Shown here: positions 14,842 to 23,942 of the stretch, piece after piece
How the letters are laid out: every line of letters starts with the position of its first letter
How positions within the stretch are numbered: position 1 is the first letter of the stretch
Notes under the pieces: model-generated
Told to the model about the DNA's origin: nothing
Databases searched by the model: none
Seen by the model: only the letters and a program-made list of their open reading frames with translations
Made by a program: the position numbers and the translations under genes
Assembly: GCA_018263395.1 (NCBI GenBank)
Contig: JAANXF010000022.1
Span: forward strand, 1 to 54,039
DNA from: Methanonatronarchaeales archaeon
Lineage (GTDB): Archaea > Halobacteriota > Methanonatronarchaeia > JAANXF01
Length of the DNA: 54,039 nucleotides
Direction of reading: 5' to 3'

Positions 14842-15624
14842 TTAGGGCCTTCCGGCGGCACCGTCCGTGGCGCCGCCCCGAGTCACGTTTCCAGGTTCAT
14901 CGGGTCTCTCCGTCCCGTCGGTCCGGTTGCCCGGAGCCCCACTCCCGCCCGGTGGTCCTCCCGGGACCCCCTCGGGCGCCCCGATTCTGGACTCGTTGAG
15001 GCCCAGCCCCCTGGCGAACTCCGCGATTTCCGGTCCGGTGAAGTTTCCGGAGCGGGCCTTTCGGGCCAGCTCGTGTGCCTGGAACGCCGTGTCCAGCACG
15101 GAGACGTCTGCCGCCGCCCTATTCCTGAGTGCCTCCACGGCGTTACGCAGGCTCTCGTCGAGCCCCTCGGTGGCGTTTACGTCCAGGCCCGCCCTTTCGG
15201 TCTCGTTCTCCACCCTCTCCATGGACTGCGCGGCACGGGCTATCTCCCGGTTCGCCTCCGCTATCTGTACCGCGAACTCCCCGGGGGATATCTCGCCCTC
15301 ACGGAGCTGCTCGACGAGCCTCTGCCTCTCCTCCTGTGCCTCCATTATGCTCCCGTGCAGCTCCTGCACCCTCTGCTGCGCTACCTGGGCCTTGTCCCCG
15401 GAGCGGTTCAGCGATATGCTGAAGGCCAGGTCCTGCACGTGGTCCCGTACGCTCTGTCCGTCGTCCCGCGCCACCAGGGATATCTGCTGGCCTATGGTCA
15501 CGGTGTCGTTTGCCTCCTGGGCCGCTGCCGGCGTGGCCACGGTGGTCATGACCAGAAGGGTCAGGAGAGCCAGTAGGACTGCACCCGCAATTTTTCCAAG
15601 CGTTACCCCCCTCATCTTTATCAC
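14842..15624 (-). CDS. Secreted coiled-coil protein
   Basis: A 260-residue protein with a signal peptide ending TPAAAQEAND and a mature part made mostly of charged, helix-forming sequence with heptad-like spacing (about residues 60-215), then a Gly/Pro/Asn-rich low-complexity tail with N-glycosylation sequons and no clear anchor. A TATA-like TTTATGT (about 15651-15657) is ~27 bases upstream, consistent with a leaderless start. It is divergent from the membrane wHTH gene (111 bp) and immediately precedes the paralogous surface gene. I do not recognise a family. Confidence 0.65.
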   Translation of the reverse strand: MIKMRGVTLGKIAGAVLLALLTLLVMTTVATPAAAQEANDTVTIGQQISLVARDDGQSVRDHVQDLAFSISLNRSGDKAQVAQQRVQELHGSIMEAQEERQRLVEQLREGEISPGEFAVQIAEANREIARAAQSMERVENETERAGLDVNATEGLDESLRNAVEALRNRAAADVSVLDTAFQAHELARKARSGNFTGPEIAEFARGLGLNESRIGAPEGVPGGPPGGSGAPGNRTDGTERPDEPGNVTRGGATDGAAGRP

Positions 15625-15726
15625 CTAAACCCTACTCGCACCCCCATCACATAAATAGGCGCCATATTGTGCCTGAAATTCAAAGAAAATGAAGCGAAGA
15701 GCGGTTTGGCAAGGCCCGGAATTTCA

Positions 15727-15734
15727 AAAATTTA
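15727..15734 (+). promoter_or_regulatory. TATA box of the membrane wHTH gene
   Basis: ATTTAAAT lies about 28-30 bases before ATG 15763 and supports that start over the in-frame ATG at 15736, which would be too close to the box. Confidence 0.55.
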
Positions 15735-15762
15735 AATGGGTCTTCCCGGTCATGGAGTGGCC

Positions 15763-16712
15763 ATGCATCCCCGGGGCCGGCGTTCGGCACTCGCGGCGAT
15801 TGTACTGACCGTCGTAGCCCTGCAGGCAGCGTCGGCCGCCGACGTCTCCACCTTCGTATCCGTGGACCTGGAGGAGGACGGTGACGCGCACTGGACCGTT
15901 CAGGTCCGGGTCCCGCTGGAGAGCGAGGCAGAGGTCGAGGCATTCCGGGAGATCGGGGGCTCGGAGGCTGGACCGAGCAGTTCCGGGGCAACATGGAGCG
16001 CATCGTCGCGAGCGCCGCCGAAGCGACGGGGAGAGACACGGCTCTGACGAACTTCTCTACGGAGACCCGGGTAGAGGGGGTGACCCGGACATGGGGCGTG
16101 ACCGTCCACTCCTTCCACTGGTCCAGCTTCTCCGCCGTGGGGGGTGATTTGCTGAGGGTGTCCGGCGTAATCTCTCAGCTCAACCTGGAGGATGGTGACA
16201 GGTTGACGGTGACCGGGCCGGACGGATGGGGAGTGGAGAGCGTCTCTCCTCCCCCCGACGTCCAGGACGAAGGGGATGTCTCGTGGCGCGGACCGCAGAG
16301 CTTCAGGGAGGGGGAGCCGACGCTGGTGCTTCGCACAACTGGAGGAGAGGCTCCAGCTGACGAGGTGCCTTCCCCGACAGCTGGGGAAGACTCCGGTAGC
16401 GACGGTTTTTCCCTGTACCCCGTAGCCGCCGTGGCGTCCCTCCTGGTCGCCTCCGCACTTTTCCTGGTGGTCCGGTCGAGGCGCAGGGGGGCAGCCGGGG
16501 GTGAACGCCCAGTGCCCGACGAGGACCTCGTGATGCGGCTACTGTCGGAAGCCGGGGGCCAGATGCGGCAGGCCGAACTCGTGGAGAGGACGGGATGGAG
16601 CGCCTCAAAGGTGAGCAAGGTTACCGGCAGGCTGGAGGAGGGCAGGCTCGCCAAGCGCAGGTGGGGCAAGGAGAAGGTACTCATCTCGCAGGAGGGGGAG
16701 GACGGGGAGTAG
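15763..16712 (+). pseudogene. Membrane-anchored wHTH protein with ectodomain, split by a one-base shift
   Basis: The start at 15763 gives a signal peptide and the ectodomain beginning FVSVDLEEDGDAHWTVQVRV. After EAFREIGG the frame breaks at the G5 run 15955-15959; one extra G gives GLGGWTEQFRGNMERIVASA and continues to 16712. The restored protein (about 316 residues) has an ectodomain, a membrane helix (LYPVAAVASLLVASALFLVV) and a cytoplasmic winged helix (MRLLSEAGGQMRQAELVERT then GWSASKVSKVTGRLEEGRL). This resembles one-component membrane regulators of archaea that sense outside and bind DNA inside. The gene is probably intact in the organism. Confidence 0.72.
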
Positions 16713-16801
16713 CTGCGGGCTGGCGAGGCCCCGGTGAACACTACTCACGCGTGTGAGCCCCAGCCACATTTATCGCCCTCCGCCCCGATGATTGGCCCGC
16801 C

Positions 16802-18067
16802 TTGAGCTCGACGGGCACCATGGCGGAGCGGATTCTCTCGGAGCACGCGGACCGGGAGGTCTCGGCCGGAAACTTCGCGTTCGCGGACGTGGACCTCGCC
16901 ATGATTCACGATGTAACGGCTCCACTCGCCATCGACGCCATGAGGCGGCTGTCGGAGGAGGTGTGGGACCCGGAGCGCGTTGTGCTCCTGTTCGACCACC
17001 AGGTGCCGGCGGATTCCGTTCAGGCGGCGGAGAACCAGAGGAAGCTGCGCGGCTTCGCGGAGGAGCAGGGGCTCCCGAACTTTCTTGGCGAGAGGGAGGG
17101 CGTATGCCACCAGGTGCTGCCGGAGCGCGGCCTCGTCTCTCCGGGCGACCTCGTCGTCGGGAGCGACAGCCACACCTGCACCTACGGCGCGCTGGGGGCC
17201 TTCTCCACCGGCATCGGCTCGACGGACATGGGGGCCGTCCTGGCCACGGGTGAGCTGTGGTTCCGGGTGCCGGAGACCGTGAGGTTCTTGCTGGAGGGAA
17301 AGCTGCCTGAGCACGTCTCGGCGAAGGACGTGATTCTTCGGCTCCTCGGGGAGAGGACGGCCCGCGGCGCCATATACGATGCACTGGAGTTCCACGGTCC
17401 CGTCGTCGAGGACATGGACGTGCCGGGCCGTTTAACCGTCTGCAACATGGCGGTCGAGATGGGGGCCAAGGCCGGCATGGTTCCGCCGGACGAGACGACG
17501 AGGGAGTACGTCGATGCACACTCGAATCCGTCGGATTCCGAGTTCCGTGACCCGTCACCGTCGCCGGACGCCGAATACTCGGACGTGCACGAGGAGGACC
17601 TCTCCGGCCTGGAGCCGCAGGTGGCGAGGCCGCACAACGTGGACGACGTGGGGCCCATCGGGGAGGTAGAGGGCGTAGGGCTGGACCAGGTCTTCATCGG
17701 CAGCTGCACGAACGGCAGGTTCGAGGATATCGAGGTCGCCGCCTCATTCATCGAGGGTGAGGAGATTCCCCGGGGTACAAGGGTAATAGTCACGCCCGCG
17801 TCGCGCCGAGAGTACCTCAGGGCCGAGGAGGCCGGGCTGCTGCGGGCCTTCTCGGAGGCCGGATGCATGGTTCAGTCCCCGGGCTGCGGACCCTGCATGG
17901 GGGGACACACCGGGCTGCTGGCCCCGGGCGAGGTGAGTCTCTCCACCAGCAACAGGAACTTCCGGGGCCGACAGGGCTCCCCGGAGGCGGAGATACACCT
18001 CTCCAGCCCGGCGACTGCAGGCGCCTCGGCGGTCTGGGGCGAAATCACGGACCCGAGGGAGTTCTGA
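16802..18067 (+). CDS. 3-isopropylmalate dehydratase / homoaconitase-type large subunit
   Basis: A 421-residue aconitase-superfamily large subunit of the short archaeal LeuC/HacA type. The substrate and cluster regions are visible: [28 protein letters not shown] with the first cluster Cys, and [13 protein letters not shown] with the other two [4Fe-4S] ligands. It catalyses dehydration-rehydration of a 2- or 3-hydroxy tricarboxylate (isopropylmalate, citramalate or homocitrate series), needing a small subunit that is not in the window. Start is TTG 16802, 27-30 bases after a TATA-like ATTTATC; ATG 16820 is also possible. I cannot say which of the three pathways it serves. Confidence 0.9.
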   Translation: MSSTGTMAERILSEHADREVSAGNFAFADVDLAMIHDVTAPLAIDAMRRLSEEVWDPERVVLLFDHQVPADSVQAAENQRKLRGFAEEQGLPNFLGEREGVCHQVLPERGLVSPGDLVVGSDSHTCTYGALGAFSTGIGSTDMGAVLATGELWFRVPETVRFLLEGKLPEHVSAKDVILRLLGERTARGAIYDALEFHGPVVEDMDVPGRLTVCNMAVEMGAKAGMVPPDETTREYVDAHSNPSDSEFRDPSPSPDAEYSDVHEEDLSGLEPQVARPHNVDDVGPIGEVEGVGLDQVFIGSCTNGRFEDIEVAASFIEGEEIPRGTRVIVTPASRREYLRAEEAGLLRAFSEAGCMVQSPGCGPCMGGHTGLLAPGEVSLSTSNRNFRGRQGSPEAEIHLSSPATAGASAVWGEITDPREF

Positions 18068-18222
18068 GGCGACCTGGTCGGGTCACCAGCCCCACAGCGT
18101 CGCAGAGCCGCTTACCGGATCTCCGAGACCGTCCATCGGTGCACCGTCATTCCCGTGCAGCCGCTGCTGAGGCGCCCGCGGGGACGGTTGTCCCTCCGGG
18201 GAGTCGAGGTTTCAGTCCATCG

Positions 18223-20220
18223 TCACCCCCCGGTGTCGAACTCCTCGTCGACGGTGATGCGGCTGGCGATGGGGCCCTCCTGGTCCTGGTACTTCGAGCC
18301 CCTCTCTGCCCCGTAGGGACGCTCCGCCTCGCTGGTCATCTGCTCGAAGACCACCTGCGAGACCCTCATCTTCGGGTAGAGCGCCACCGGGACCGTGCCC
18401 AGGTTGCTCAGCTCCAGGGTAATCTGGCCGCGGTACCCCGGGTCGATGTATCCGGCGGTATTGCTGAGGAAGACGCCGCCGAATCCGCCGAGGAAGTTTT
18501 CCACGAGCTTTCCACCGGGCTGGACCTCGAGGTCGTACGTCGGGACCTCCCTCCCCGTAGGCCTGACCTCCCGGACCCTGTCGAAGGATACCCCCCCCTC
18601 CACCAGCTGCCTCAGCCTCCGGAGCGGAGGTGTGTCCCTCCCTACCGATTCGTACGCCTCGAGCAGCTTCTCCAGACTGGACTTCTTGACTGTCTCGTAT
18701 TCCCCGTTCTCGATGTTGGAGATGCTGCTCTTCGAGGAGTGCCCGGTCAGGTCCGCCGCCTCCCGCAGGCTGAGGCCGAGCGCGGCCCTTGCCTCCCTGA
18801 GGAGGTCTGTCGGGGTGGGAATGAGCTGTCCCCTCCTGTGCGGCGTCACTTCCGAGAACTCGACCGTCCACTCGGTCCCGGTTTCCCGCTGCCGGTTCCT
18901 GCACGTGGCAGCGTAGCCCAGCCGGTCGCATACCTTCATGGCGTCGTTCGCGAGGTCTTCGTTGAACGCGTACAGGACGTCCCTCGTCTCCCTGCGTGAA
19001 CCGTCGCCGTCCAGCAGCCCGTCCATGAGGGACTTCAGGACCTCGTCGCTCCAGTTCCACGCCCTCGCGGGGACACGTTTCTCCTTCCCGGAGCCGGCCA
19101 GGAGGGTGAAGACACTCGACCAGAGGGCCGAGGGGACCGTTAGGCTCCATGTGCCTTCTTTCTGTTCGTTCCAGCTGCACGACTTGCCCTGTTCACTGAA
19201 CCAGTTCTCGACCCGCTTCAGGTGGGAGCGGTCCGTGTTGACAAAGGTGAGGTGTTTTCTCCGGGCGTATCCCTCTGCGATGTAGAACCCGAGGGTCCAG
19301 GCCAGCTCCTCGGTTACTTCGAGCACCGGGTCCACCCGGTAGTCGCTCCCTTTGAACGCGATTTGTGCGGCGCCCCCGGTTCCCGCGAGCCGCAGGGGTG
19401 CTGCCCCCCTGCTTCGGTAGTAGGTCGCGTTCTGGTGTCCCGTCACCGCTTCGCCGAGGCTCTCCCCGTAGGCCACGAAGTCCTCCGCATCCCCGTAGCG
19501 GTGAATGAGTCCGAGGAGGTCGATTTCCCTCTCTGGAACCGGTGGTTCCGGGGTCTTCCCCGGAATCATGACCCAGGCGCCCTCCGCATCGCTGGATTCG
19601 ATTCGGTCCACCTCTCCTCCACTTCCGAGCGTGAAGAGGTTGTGGTCCCAGGTCGTCCTGACCGTCCGTCCGGAATCCAGAACCACCTCGTAGATCTCCC
19701 TCGTCGGGTTCTCTATCCAGTCCGTGACCTCGTGCAGCCCGACCTCCAGGGTCTCCGGGTCGAAGGAGACAGCTATGCAGGGAATCCTTTCCTCCACGAG
19801 TGCACCGATCTCCCTCACGCAGAGACCGTCCTCCGGTGTCCACACGAGGAGTTCCTCGTCCGCAGGAAGGGAGGCGTGCACTATCACGGCGAGCCTCCCC
19901 AGCGAGCTGCGGCCCTCGACGCGGGCGACGAGGTCCGGTGGAACCTCGACGCGCTCCAGCGTGGTTCCGAGCACGAACTCGCTGGGGTGGAGGATGAAGG
20001 GTTCCTCGTCGTCGATTTCTACGACCTCAGTGTACGTCTCGAGGTCGTCGTCGCTGAGCGGGTTTATGTACGGGACGTGCAGGTTCTTGAAGACGCGGAA
20101 GGTGTTTCCCAGCCGAAGGTCGACGGAGCTGGGCTGAATCTGGAGCTTCGCGTCCAGAATCGGGTCGATCACCAGGTCTTCGCCGAGCCTTTCCTCGATG
20201 TCGCGGTCAGAGAGAACCAC
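18223..20220 (-). CDS. dcd: dCTP deaminase interrupted by an in-frame intein
   Basis: A 665-residue ORF whose ends are a normal archaeal dCTP deaminase: residues 1-116 (IQPSSVDLRLGNTFRVFK, RVEGRSSLGRLAVIVHA) and 588-665 (TAGYIDPGYRGQITLELSNL, ending in a family-typical tail). Joined, they give about 194 residues, the usual length. The enzyme deaminates dCTP to dUTP (some archaeal forms also hydrolyse dUTP), feeding dTMP synthesis. The insertion is after HA of the conserved catalytic-site block HA-T-AGYIDPG. Start is GTG 20220, about 25 bases from TTTTTAAC upstream (own promoter). It follows the UbiB-like gene by 34 bases on the same strand. Intein details are in the next entry. Confidence 0.93.
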   Translation of the reverse strand: MVLSDRDIEERLGEDLVIDPILDAKLQIQPSSVDLRLGNTFRVFKNLHVPYINPLSDDDLETYTEVVEIDDEEPFILHPSEFVLGTTLERVEVPPDLVARVEGRSSLGRLAVIVHASLPADEELLVWTPEDGLCVREIGALVEERIPCIAVSFDPETLEVGLHEVTDWIENPTREIYEVVLDSGRTVRTTWDHNLFTLGSGGEVDRIESSDAEGAWVMIPGKTPEPPVPEREIDLLGLIHRYGDAEDFVAYGESLGEAVTGHQNATYYRSRGAAPLRLAGTGGAAQIAFKGSDYRVDPVLEVTEELAWTLGFYIAEGYARRKHLTFVNTDRSHLKRVENWFSEQGKSCSWNEQKEGTWSLTVPSALWSSVFTLLAGSGKEKRVPARAWNWSDEVLKSLMDGLLDGDGSRRETRDVLYAFNEDLANDAMKVCDRLGYAATCRNRQRETGTEWTVEFSEVTPHRRGQLIPTPTDLLREARAALGLSLREAADLTGHSSKSSISNIENGEYETVKKSSLEKLLEAYESVGRDTPPLRRLRQLVEGGVSFDRVREVRPTGREVPTYDLEVQPGGKLVENFLGGFGGVFLSNTAGYIDPGYRGQITLELSNLGTVPVALYPKMRVSQVVFEQMTSEAERPYGAERGSKYQDQEGPIASRITVDEEFDTGG
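18460..19872 (-). other. 471-residue intein with LAGLIDADG endonuclease and XRE-type HTH
   Basis: Intein residues run from Ser1 (SLPADEELLVW) to Asn471 (GGVFLSN), followed by Thr+1 of the host. Block A includes the first Ser; block B has TWDH (residues 74-77), matching TxxH; block F has PTYDLEV; block G ends in SN rather than the usual HN. The homing endonuclease shows LGFYIAEGY (194-202) and LLDGDG (286-291). At 357-411 there is a Cro/C1-type helix-turn-helix (LGLSLREAADLTGHSSKSSI). The intein should excise itself and ligate the deaminase halves by the Ser/Asn pathway. Base composition is like the host gene, suggesting long residence. Confidence 0.9.
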
Positions 20221-20254
20221 CCATCATTTTTCTCTCTCGAAGGGTTAAAAATTG

Positions 20255-21871
20255 CTAGAACAGCTTGCCGTAGCGCCATATGCTCACCAGTAGCCCCACG
20301 CCCATGACGGCGGCGAGCAGGAATCCCACTGCACCCAGCAGGGGCGTGCCCATGAACGTCGGGCCGATATCGGCAAGTGTCACTACGGAGGAGGCGAGGA
20401 CTATCGCGGAGACTATCAGGCTGTAGGAGAGCCTCGAGGTCGCCCGGTCCACCTCCTCTATTACGCCCTGGAGTCCGTGGTGCCGGAACCCCACCTCGAG
20501 CTCGCCCTCGGCCACCTCCTCCACGGTCCTCTCGAGCAGGCCCGGCAGCTTCCCCACCGCCTCTTCGGCCTCGACGAGACGCGTCATCGTCCTGCCCAGT
20601 ATTCCGGCGGGACCCATTTCCCTGTAGGTGACCTCCTCGATAAACGGCTCCATGAGTTCGCGGAGGGAGACGTCCGGATAGACGTCCATGGCGATGCCGG
20701 TCATGGCGTCTATTGACCTGTTCACCAGGATGAGTTCCCTCGGAACGATGAGTCCGTGGCTTGCGAAGATTACGGGCAGGTCTTTGGTGAGAAAGGTCGT
20801 CCTCAGTGGCAGGTATATGAGGTCTATGAACTGCTCCAGGTCCCACTCCAGCTGGGCCCTGTCGGTGTCCCCCTCGCTTATCTCCAAAATAATCTCTGCC
20901 GCGATGTCGGCGTAGTCCTCGATTGCGGCGAGGTAGAAAGCGACGCTCATGCGCCTCAGCTCGTCGGTGAGGCGTCCGGCAGAGCCGTGGTCTACGAGCA
21001 CTATGGTGTCGTCCTGTAGAATTATGTTTGCGGGATGGGGGTCGGCGTGGAAGAAGCCGTGCTCGAAAATCATCTCGAAGTAGGCCTTGACGAACCGCCT
21101 GGCCAGGCCGGAACGGTCGTACCTCCCCACGTCGCCGCTATCGATTACGTCCTCGAGCACCTCGCCCTCCATGTACTCCTGGACGAGGACTCTGCCCGTC
21201 GTGTACTTCCAGTACACGCGTGGTATCCGGATGCCCTCGGTTTCGCGGAGGATTCGACGTATCCTCTCGCAGTTCCTGCCCTCAACGGTGTAGTCGAGCT
21301 GCTTCTCCATGTCCCTCTCCAGCTCGCTCACGACCTCGATGGGTTCCTGGGGAATCCGGGAGATCATGAGGCTGCGGAAGAACCCGAGGAAGTCCTTCAG
21401 TATCTTGAAGTCGGCCTCGATGCTGCCCTGTATTCCGGGGCGCTGAACCTTTACCACCACCTCCTCTCCGTCGAGGACGGCGCGGTGGACCTGCCCTATC
21501 GATGCGGCCGCGATGGGCTCCTCCTCGAAATTGTCGAAAACCCCGTCCACCGGCCCGACCTCGGCCTCGATGACGGCCGCCACGTTCTCGAAGGGCACCT
21601 GAGGGGCTCTTCTCCTGAGCATCGAGAACTCCTCCACGTACTCGGGGGCGATTACGTCGGGCCTGTTGCTTATGAGCTGGCCCAGCTTCATGAAGCTCGG
21701 GCCCAGCTCCTCGAAGGCGTTCCTGACGGCCACCGCACGAGCCCTCCTCTTCGAGGCGGTGTCCACCTCCCCCTCCTCCTTCCCCTGCCTGCCCATCAGG
21801 TAGCCTATACCCTGCCTCGCGAATACCTCGCCTATTCTGGCGAGTCGCTCCGCCTCTCCGAGCCTGTCCAT
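20255..21871 (-). CDS. ABC1/AarF (UbiB) atypical protein kinase-like protein
   Basis: A 538-residue member of the ABC1/UbiB family. The KxGQ-type N-terminal motif reads PSFMKLGQLISNRPDVIAP, followed by VVVKVQRPG (ATP-binding Lys), HGFFHADPHPANI (catalytic Asp) and LVDHGSAGRL, where most members have DFG. Two hydrophobic helices at the C-terminus anchor it to the membrane. Family members bind ATP and support isoprenoid-lipid and quinone metabolism; substrates are generally unclear. It begins 10 bases after the Hsp20 stop and precedes dcd, so hsp20-ubiB form a short cotranscribed unit. Confidence 0.88.
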   Translation of the reverse strand: MDRLGEAERLARIGEVFARQGIGYLMGRQGKEEGEVDTASKRRARAVAVRNAFEELGPSFMKLGQLISNRPDVIAPEYVEEFSMLRRRAPQVPFENVAAVIEAEVGPVDGVFDNFEEEPIAAASIGQVHRAVLDGEEVVVKVQRPGIQGSIEADFKILKDFLGFFRSLMISRIPQEPIEVVSELERDMEKQLDYTVEGRNCERIRRILRETEGIRIPRVYWKYTTGRVLVQEYMEGEVLEDVIDSGDVGRYDRSGLARRFVKAYFEMIFEHGFFHADPHPANIILQDDTIVLVDHGSAGRLTDELRRMSVAFYLAAIEDYADIAAEIILEISEGDTDRAQLEWDLEQFIDLIYLPLRTTFLTKDLPVIFASHGLIVPRELILVNRSIDAMTGIAMDVYPDVSLRELMEPFIEEVTYREMGPAGILGRTMTRLVEAEEAVGKLPGLLERTVEEVAEGELEVGFRHHGLQGVIEEVDRATSRLSYSLIVSAIVLASSVVTLADIGPTFMGTPLLGAVGFLLAAVMGVGLLVSIWRYGKLF

Positions 21872-21881
21872 ATAGCCCGTC

Positions 21882-22358
21882 CTACCGTATCTCCACGTTT
21901 ACTCCCGGGGTCCCGGCCACCCGCCTCATCTCCACCCGGAGAACGCCACCGTCGAGTCCGGCCGCCACGTCCTCGGTGAGGCAGGTCTCCGGAAGGGCAA
22001 CCCTCCTGTCGAATGACCCGGCCCTCTCCCCGTACACCGGCTCGAGGACCTCCCCGGGTTCCTCCTCCACGGTCGACCGCTGCCCCCTGACCCGCAGGAC
22101 GTCGGTTTCGGTTGTCTCCGGAACGACGACCTCCAGGTCCTCCCTGGAGTATCCGGGGACGTCCATCAGGACCAGAATCTTTCCGTCCTTTCGGTACACG
22201 TCTACGGGCGGCACGTGTAACTGGCCCAAGGCGGAACCGATCTCTCTCCTGAGGAGGGGGAGGCCCCTGCTCAATCCCGCTCCGGTCCTCCGCGACCCCG
22301 CTACGTCCTTCACCTCGTCACGAAGCTTCCTGGAGACGATTTTTGTAAAGGGGTTCAT
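21882..22358 (-). CDS. Hsp20/alpha-crystallin family small heat shock protein
   Basis: A 158-residue protein with an Arg-rich N-terminal half and an alpha-crystallin domain (about residues 50-155): PPVDVYRKDGKILVLMDVPG then REDLEVVVPETTETDVLRVR, a variable loop with acidic residues, and FDRRVALPETCLTEDVAAGL leading to the strand DGGVLRVEM. The usual C-terminal I-x-I appears as VNVEIR. Small heat shock proteins form oligomers that hold unfolding proteins. A minus-strand TATA (TTATTTAA, about 22380-22387) lies 25 bases before the ATG, so the start is leaderless. Confidence 0.85.
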   Translation of the reverse strand: MNPFTKIVSRKLRDEVKDVAGSRRTGAGLSRGLPLLRREIGSALGQLHVPPVDVYRKDGKILVLMDVPGYSREDLEVVVPETTETDVLRVRGQRSTVEEEPGEVLEPVYGERAGSFDRRVALPETCLTEDVAAGLDGGVLRVEMRRVAGTPGVNVEIR

Positions 22359-22454
22359 GGTCGATATCTGGGCCTGCGGTTAAATAACGCTGGCCACTTC
22401 CCGTAAAGGTATAAGGCCGTATGCCCCCATCTATTCGGCCGAGGATAACGCGGA

Positions 22455-22979
22455 ATGGGCGAAAAGCTAGGCAAAATGTTCAGGAGCGCGAAGGGGCAGC
22501 CCTACACCCGGAAGAGGTACATCGGAGGGGTACCGGGGACCAAGATAGTCAGCTTCGAGATGGGGAACAGGGAGGATAAGGACAGTTTCCCGGTTGAGGT
22601 TACTCTCAGGGCCGAGGAGAGGTGCAGGATAACGCACAACGCACTCGAGTCTGCCCGCGTGGCGGCGAACAGCTTCCTCATGAAGGGCCTCAAGAGGCTC
22701 AACTACTTCTTCAAGCTAAGGGTCTATCCGCACGACGTACTCAGGGAGAACAAGATGGCCACCGGGGCGGGCGCCGACCGGGTTCAGGACGGCATGAGGC
22801 TCGCCTTCGGGAGACCCGTGGGAAGCGCCGCACGCGTGGACGTGGACCAGCCCCTGTTCAGCGTGAGGGTCAGGCCGGAGAACGTGGACGAGGCGAAGAG
22901 GGCACTCAAGAGGGCGTCCATGAAGCTCCCCACCCCGGGGCGCATAACCGTAGACACCGGGGCAGAACTGGTACGATGA
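22455..22979 (+). CDS. 50S ribosomal protein L10e (uL16)
   Basis: A 174-residue archaeal/eukaryotic L10e (uL16). It begins with a Lys/Arg-rich N-terminus ([18 protein letters not shown]), has the conserved block [18 protein letters not shown], and [22 protein letters not shown] in the middle, where the latter is the strongly conserved tRNA-site loop. It sits near the A/P sites of the large subunit. Its TGA overlaps the aIF2-beta ATG (ATGA), so translation of the two is coupled. A TATA-like AAAGGTATAAGG lies at about 22404-22415. Confidence 0.95.
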   Translation: MGEKLGKMFRSAKGQPYTRKRYIGGVPGTKIVSFEMGNREDKDSFPVEVTLRAEERCRITHNALESARVAANSFLMKGLKRLNYFFKLRVYPHDVLRENKMATGAGADRVQDGMRLAFGRPVGSAARVDVDQPLFSVRVRPENVDEAKRALKRASMKLPTPGRITVDTGAELVR

Positions 22980-23596
22980 ACTACGAGGAGATGCTCGCAC
23001 GTGGAAAGGAGCTGACAGAGGACCTCAGCGAAACGGGTGAGCGCTTCAGCTACCCGGACCCCGAGTCGTTCAAGGAGGGGACGACTACCGTGTTGCGGAA
23101 CTTCTCCGATATAGCGTCGGCCCTGAACAGGGAGGAGGAGCACCTGCTGAGGTTCCTGAACCGTCAGCTCGGAACTGCCGGGAAGATTCAGGGAGACATG
23201 ATCGTGTTTCAGGGGGACTTCTCGAGCGACGAAATCGAGTCGAGGCTGGAGAACTACGTCGAGGAGTACGTCCTGTGCTCCGAGTGCATGAGGCCCGACA
23301 CGCGCCTGGTGCGCGTCAACAGGACCCAGATGCTGAAGTGCGACGCCTGCGGCGCAAGGATGCCCGTCAAGAAGGGCCGCCAGGTCAAGGCACAGAGCAA
23401 GGCTCGGGGGCTCGTGGAGGGCGAGACGTACGAGATGAAAATCACCGGTACAGGACGCAAGGGAGACGGAGTCGCCCGCCTGAAGAACAAGACGGTCTTC
23501 GTTTCAAACGCGGAGGAGGGGGAGGTCGTGAGGGCCCGAATAGACAACATCTCCGGCTCGATGGCGTGGGCGACAGCTATCGAGAGGACCGAATAG
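22976..23596 (+). CDS. Translation initiation factor aIF2 beta subunit with C-terminal TRAM domain
   Basis: A 206-residue protein. Residues 1-140 are aIF2-beta: helical N-terminus, core with [20 protein letters not shown], then a four-cysteine zinc ribbon ([14 protein letters not shown] and [15 protein letters not shown]). Residues about 145-206 add a TRAM RNA-binding domain ([39 protein letters not shown]). The beta subunit helps deliver initiator tRNA as part of aIF2. The TRAM fusion is known in several euryarchaeal lineages. The ATG overlaps the L10e stop. Confidence 0.92.
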   Translation: MNYEEMLARGKELTEDLSETGERFSYPDPESFKEGTTTVLRNFSDIASALNREEEHLLRFLNRQLGTAGKIQGDMIVFQGDFSSDEIESRLENYVEEYVLCSECMRPDTRLVRVNRTQMLKCDACGARMPVKKGRQVKAQSKARGLVEGETYEMKITGTGRKGDGVARLKNKTVFVSNAEEGEVVRARIDNISGSMAWATAIERTE

Positions 23597-23639
23597 GACG
23601 GTGGAAACCGCCGCCGGGGTCATTCCGTAAATCCGTAAC

Positions 23640-23942
23640 ATGGCTACCTCGTTCTTCGGGGCCGCCCACTACGTTCTGGTCGCCTACGGCGTCGCCTTGT
23701 CTGCGGTTGCGATCTACAACTTCTGGAGGGCGCCCCCTCCGGCGGGTCACAGACCCCTCCTCTTGGTGTCGCTCGCGGTATTCGGCCTCGGCCTGGTCAT
23801 AGATACAGGGATAGAGGTAGGTCTATCGACTCAGAGATTCCGCCCCGTGGCGTACCTCGTCATGCTCTCAGGCCTCCTCCCGTTGCTCTACCTCTCCCTC
23901 AGGATTCACTTGGCCATGGAGACCCCCAGGTGGTTGCGCTGA
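23640..23942 (+). CDS. Small three-helix membrane protein
   Basis: A 100-residue protein with three hydrophobic segments (about 5-28, 40-60, 70-92) and a short basic tail (ETPRWLR). It has no recognised motif. The stop overlaps the ATG of the next membrane protein in TGATG, so the two are very likely made together and may form a complex. Start is ATG 23640. Confidence 0.6.
   Translation: MATSFFGAAHYVLVAYGVALSAVAIYNFWRAPPPAGHRPLLLVSLAVFGLGLVIDTGIEVGLSTQRFRPVAYLVMLSGLLPLLYLSLRIHLAMETPRWLR

Noticed and set aside
18223-20220. Two separate deaminase pieces or a fusion with an unrelated enzyme
   Set aside because: The frame is continuous, the ends fit one deaminase with no missing residues, and the insert has splicing motifs at both edges.
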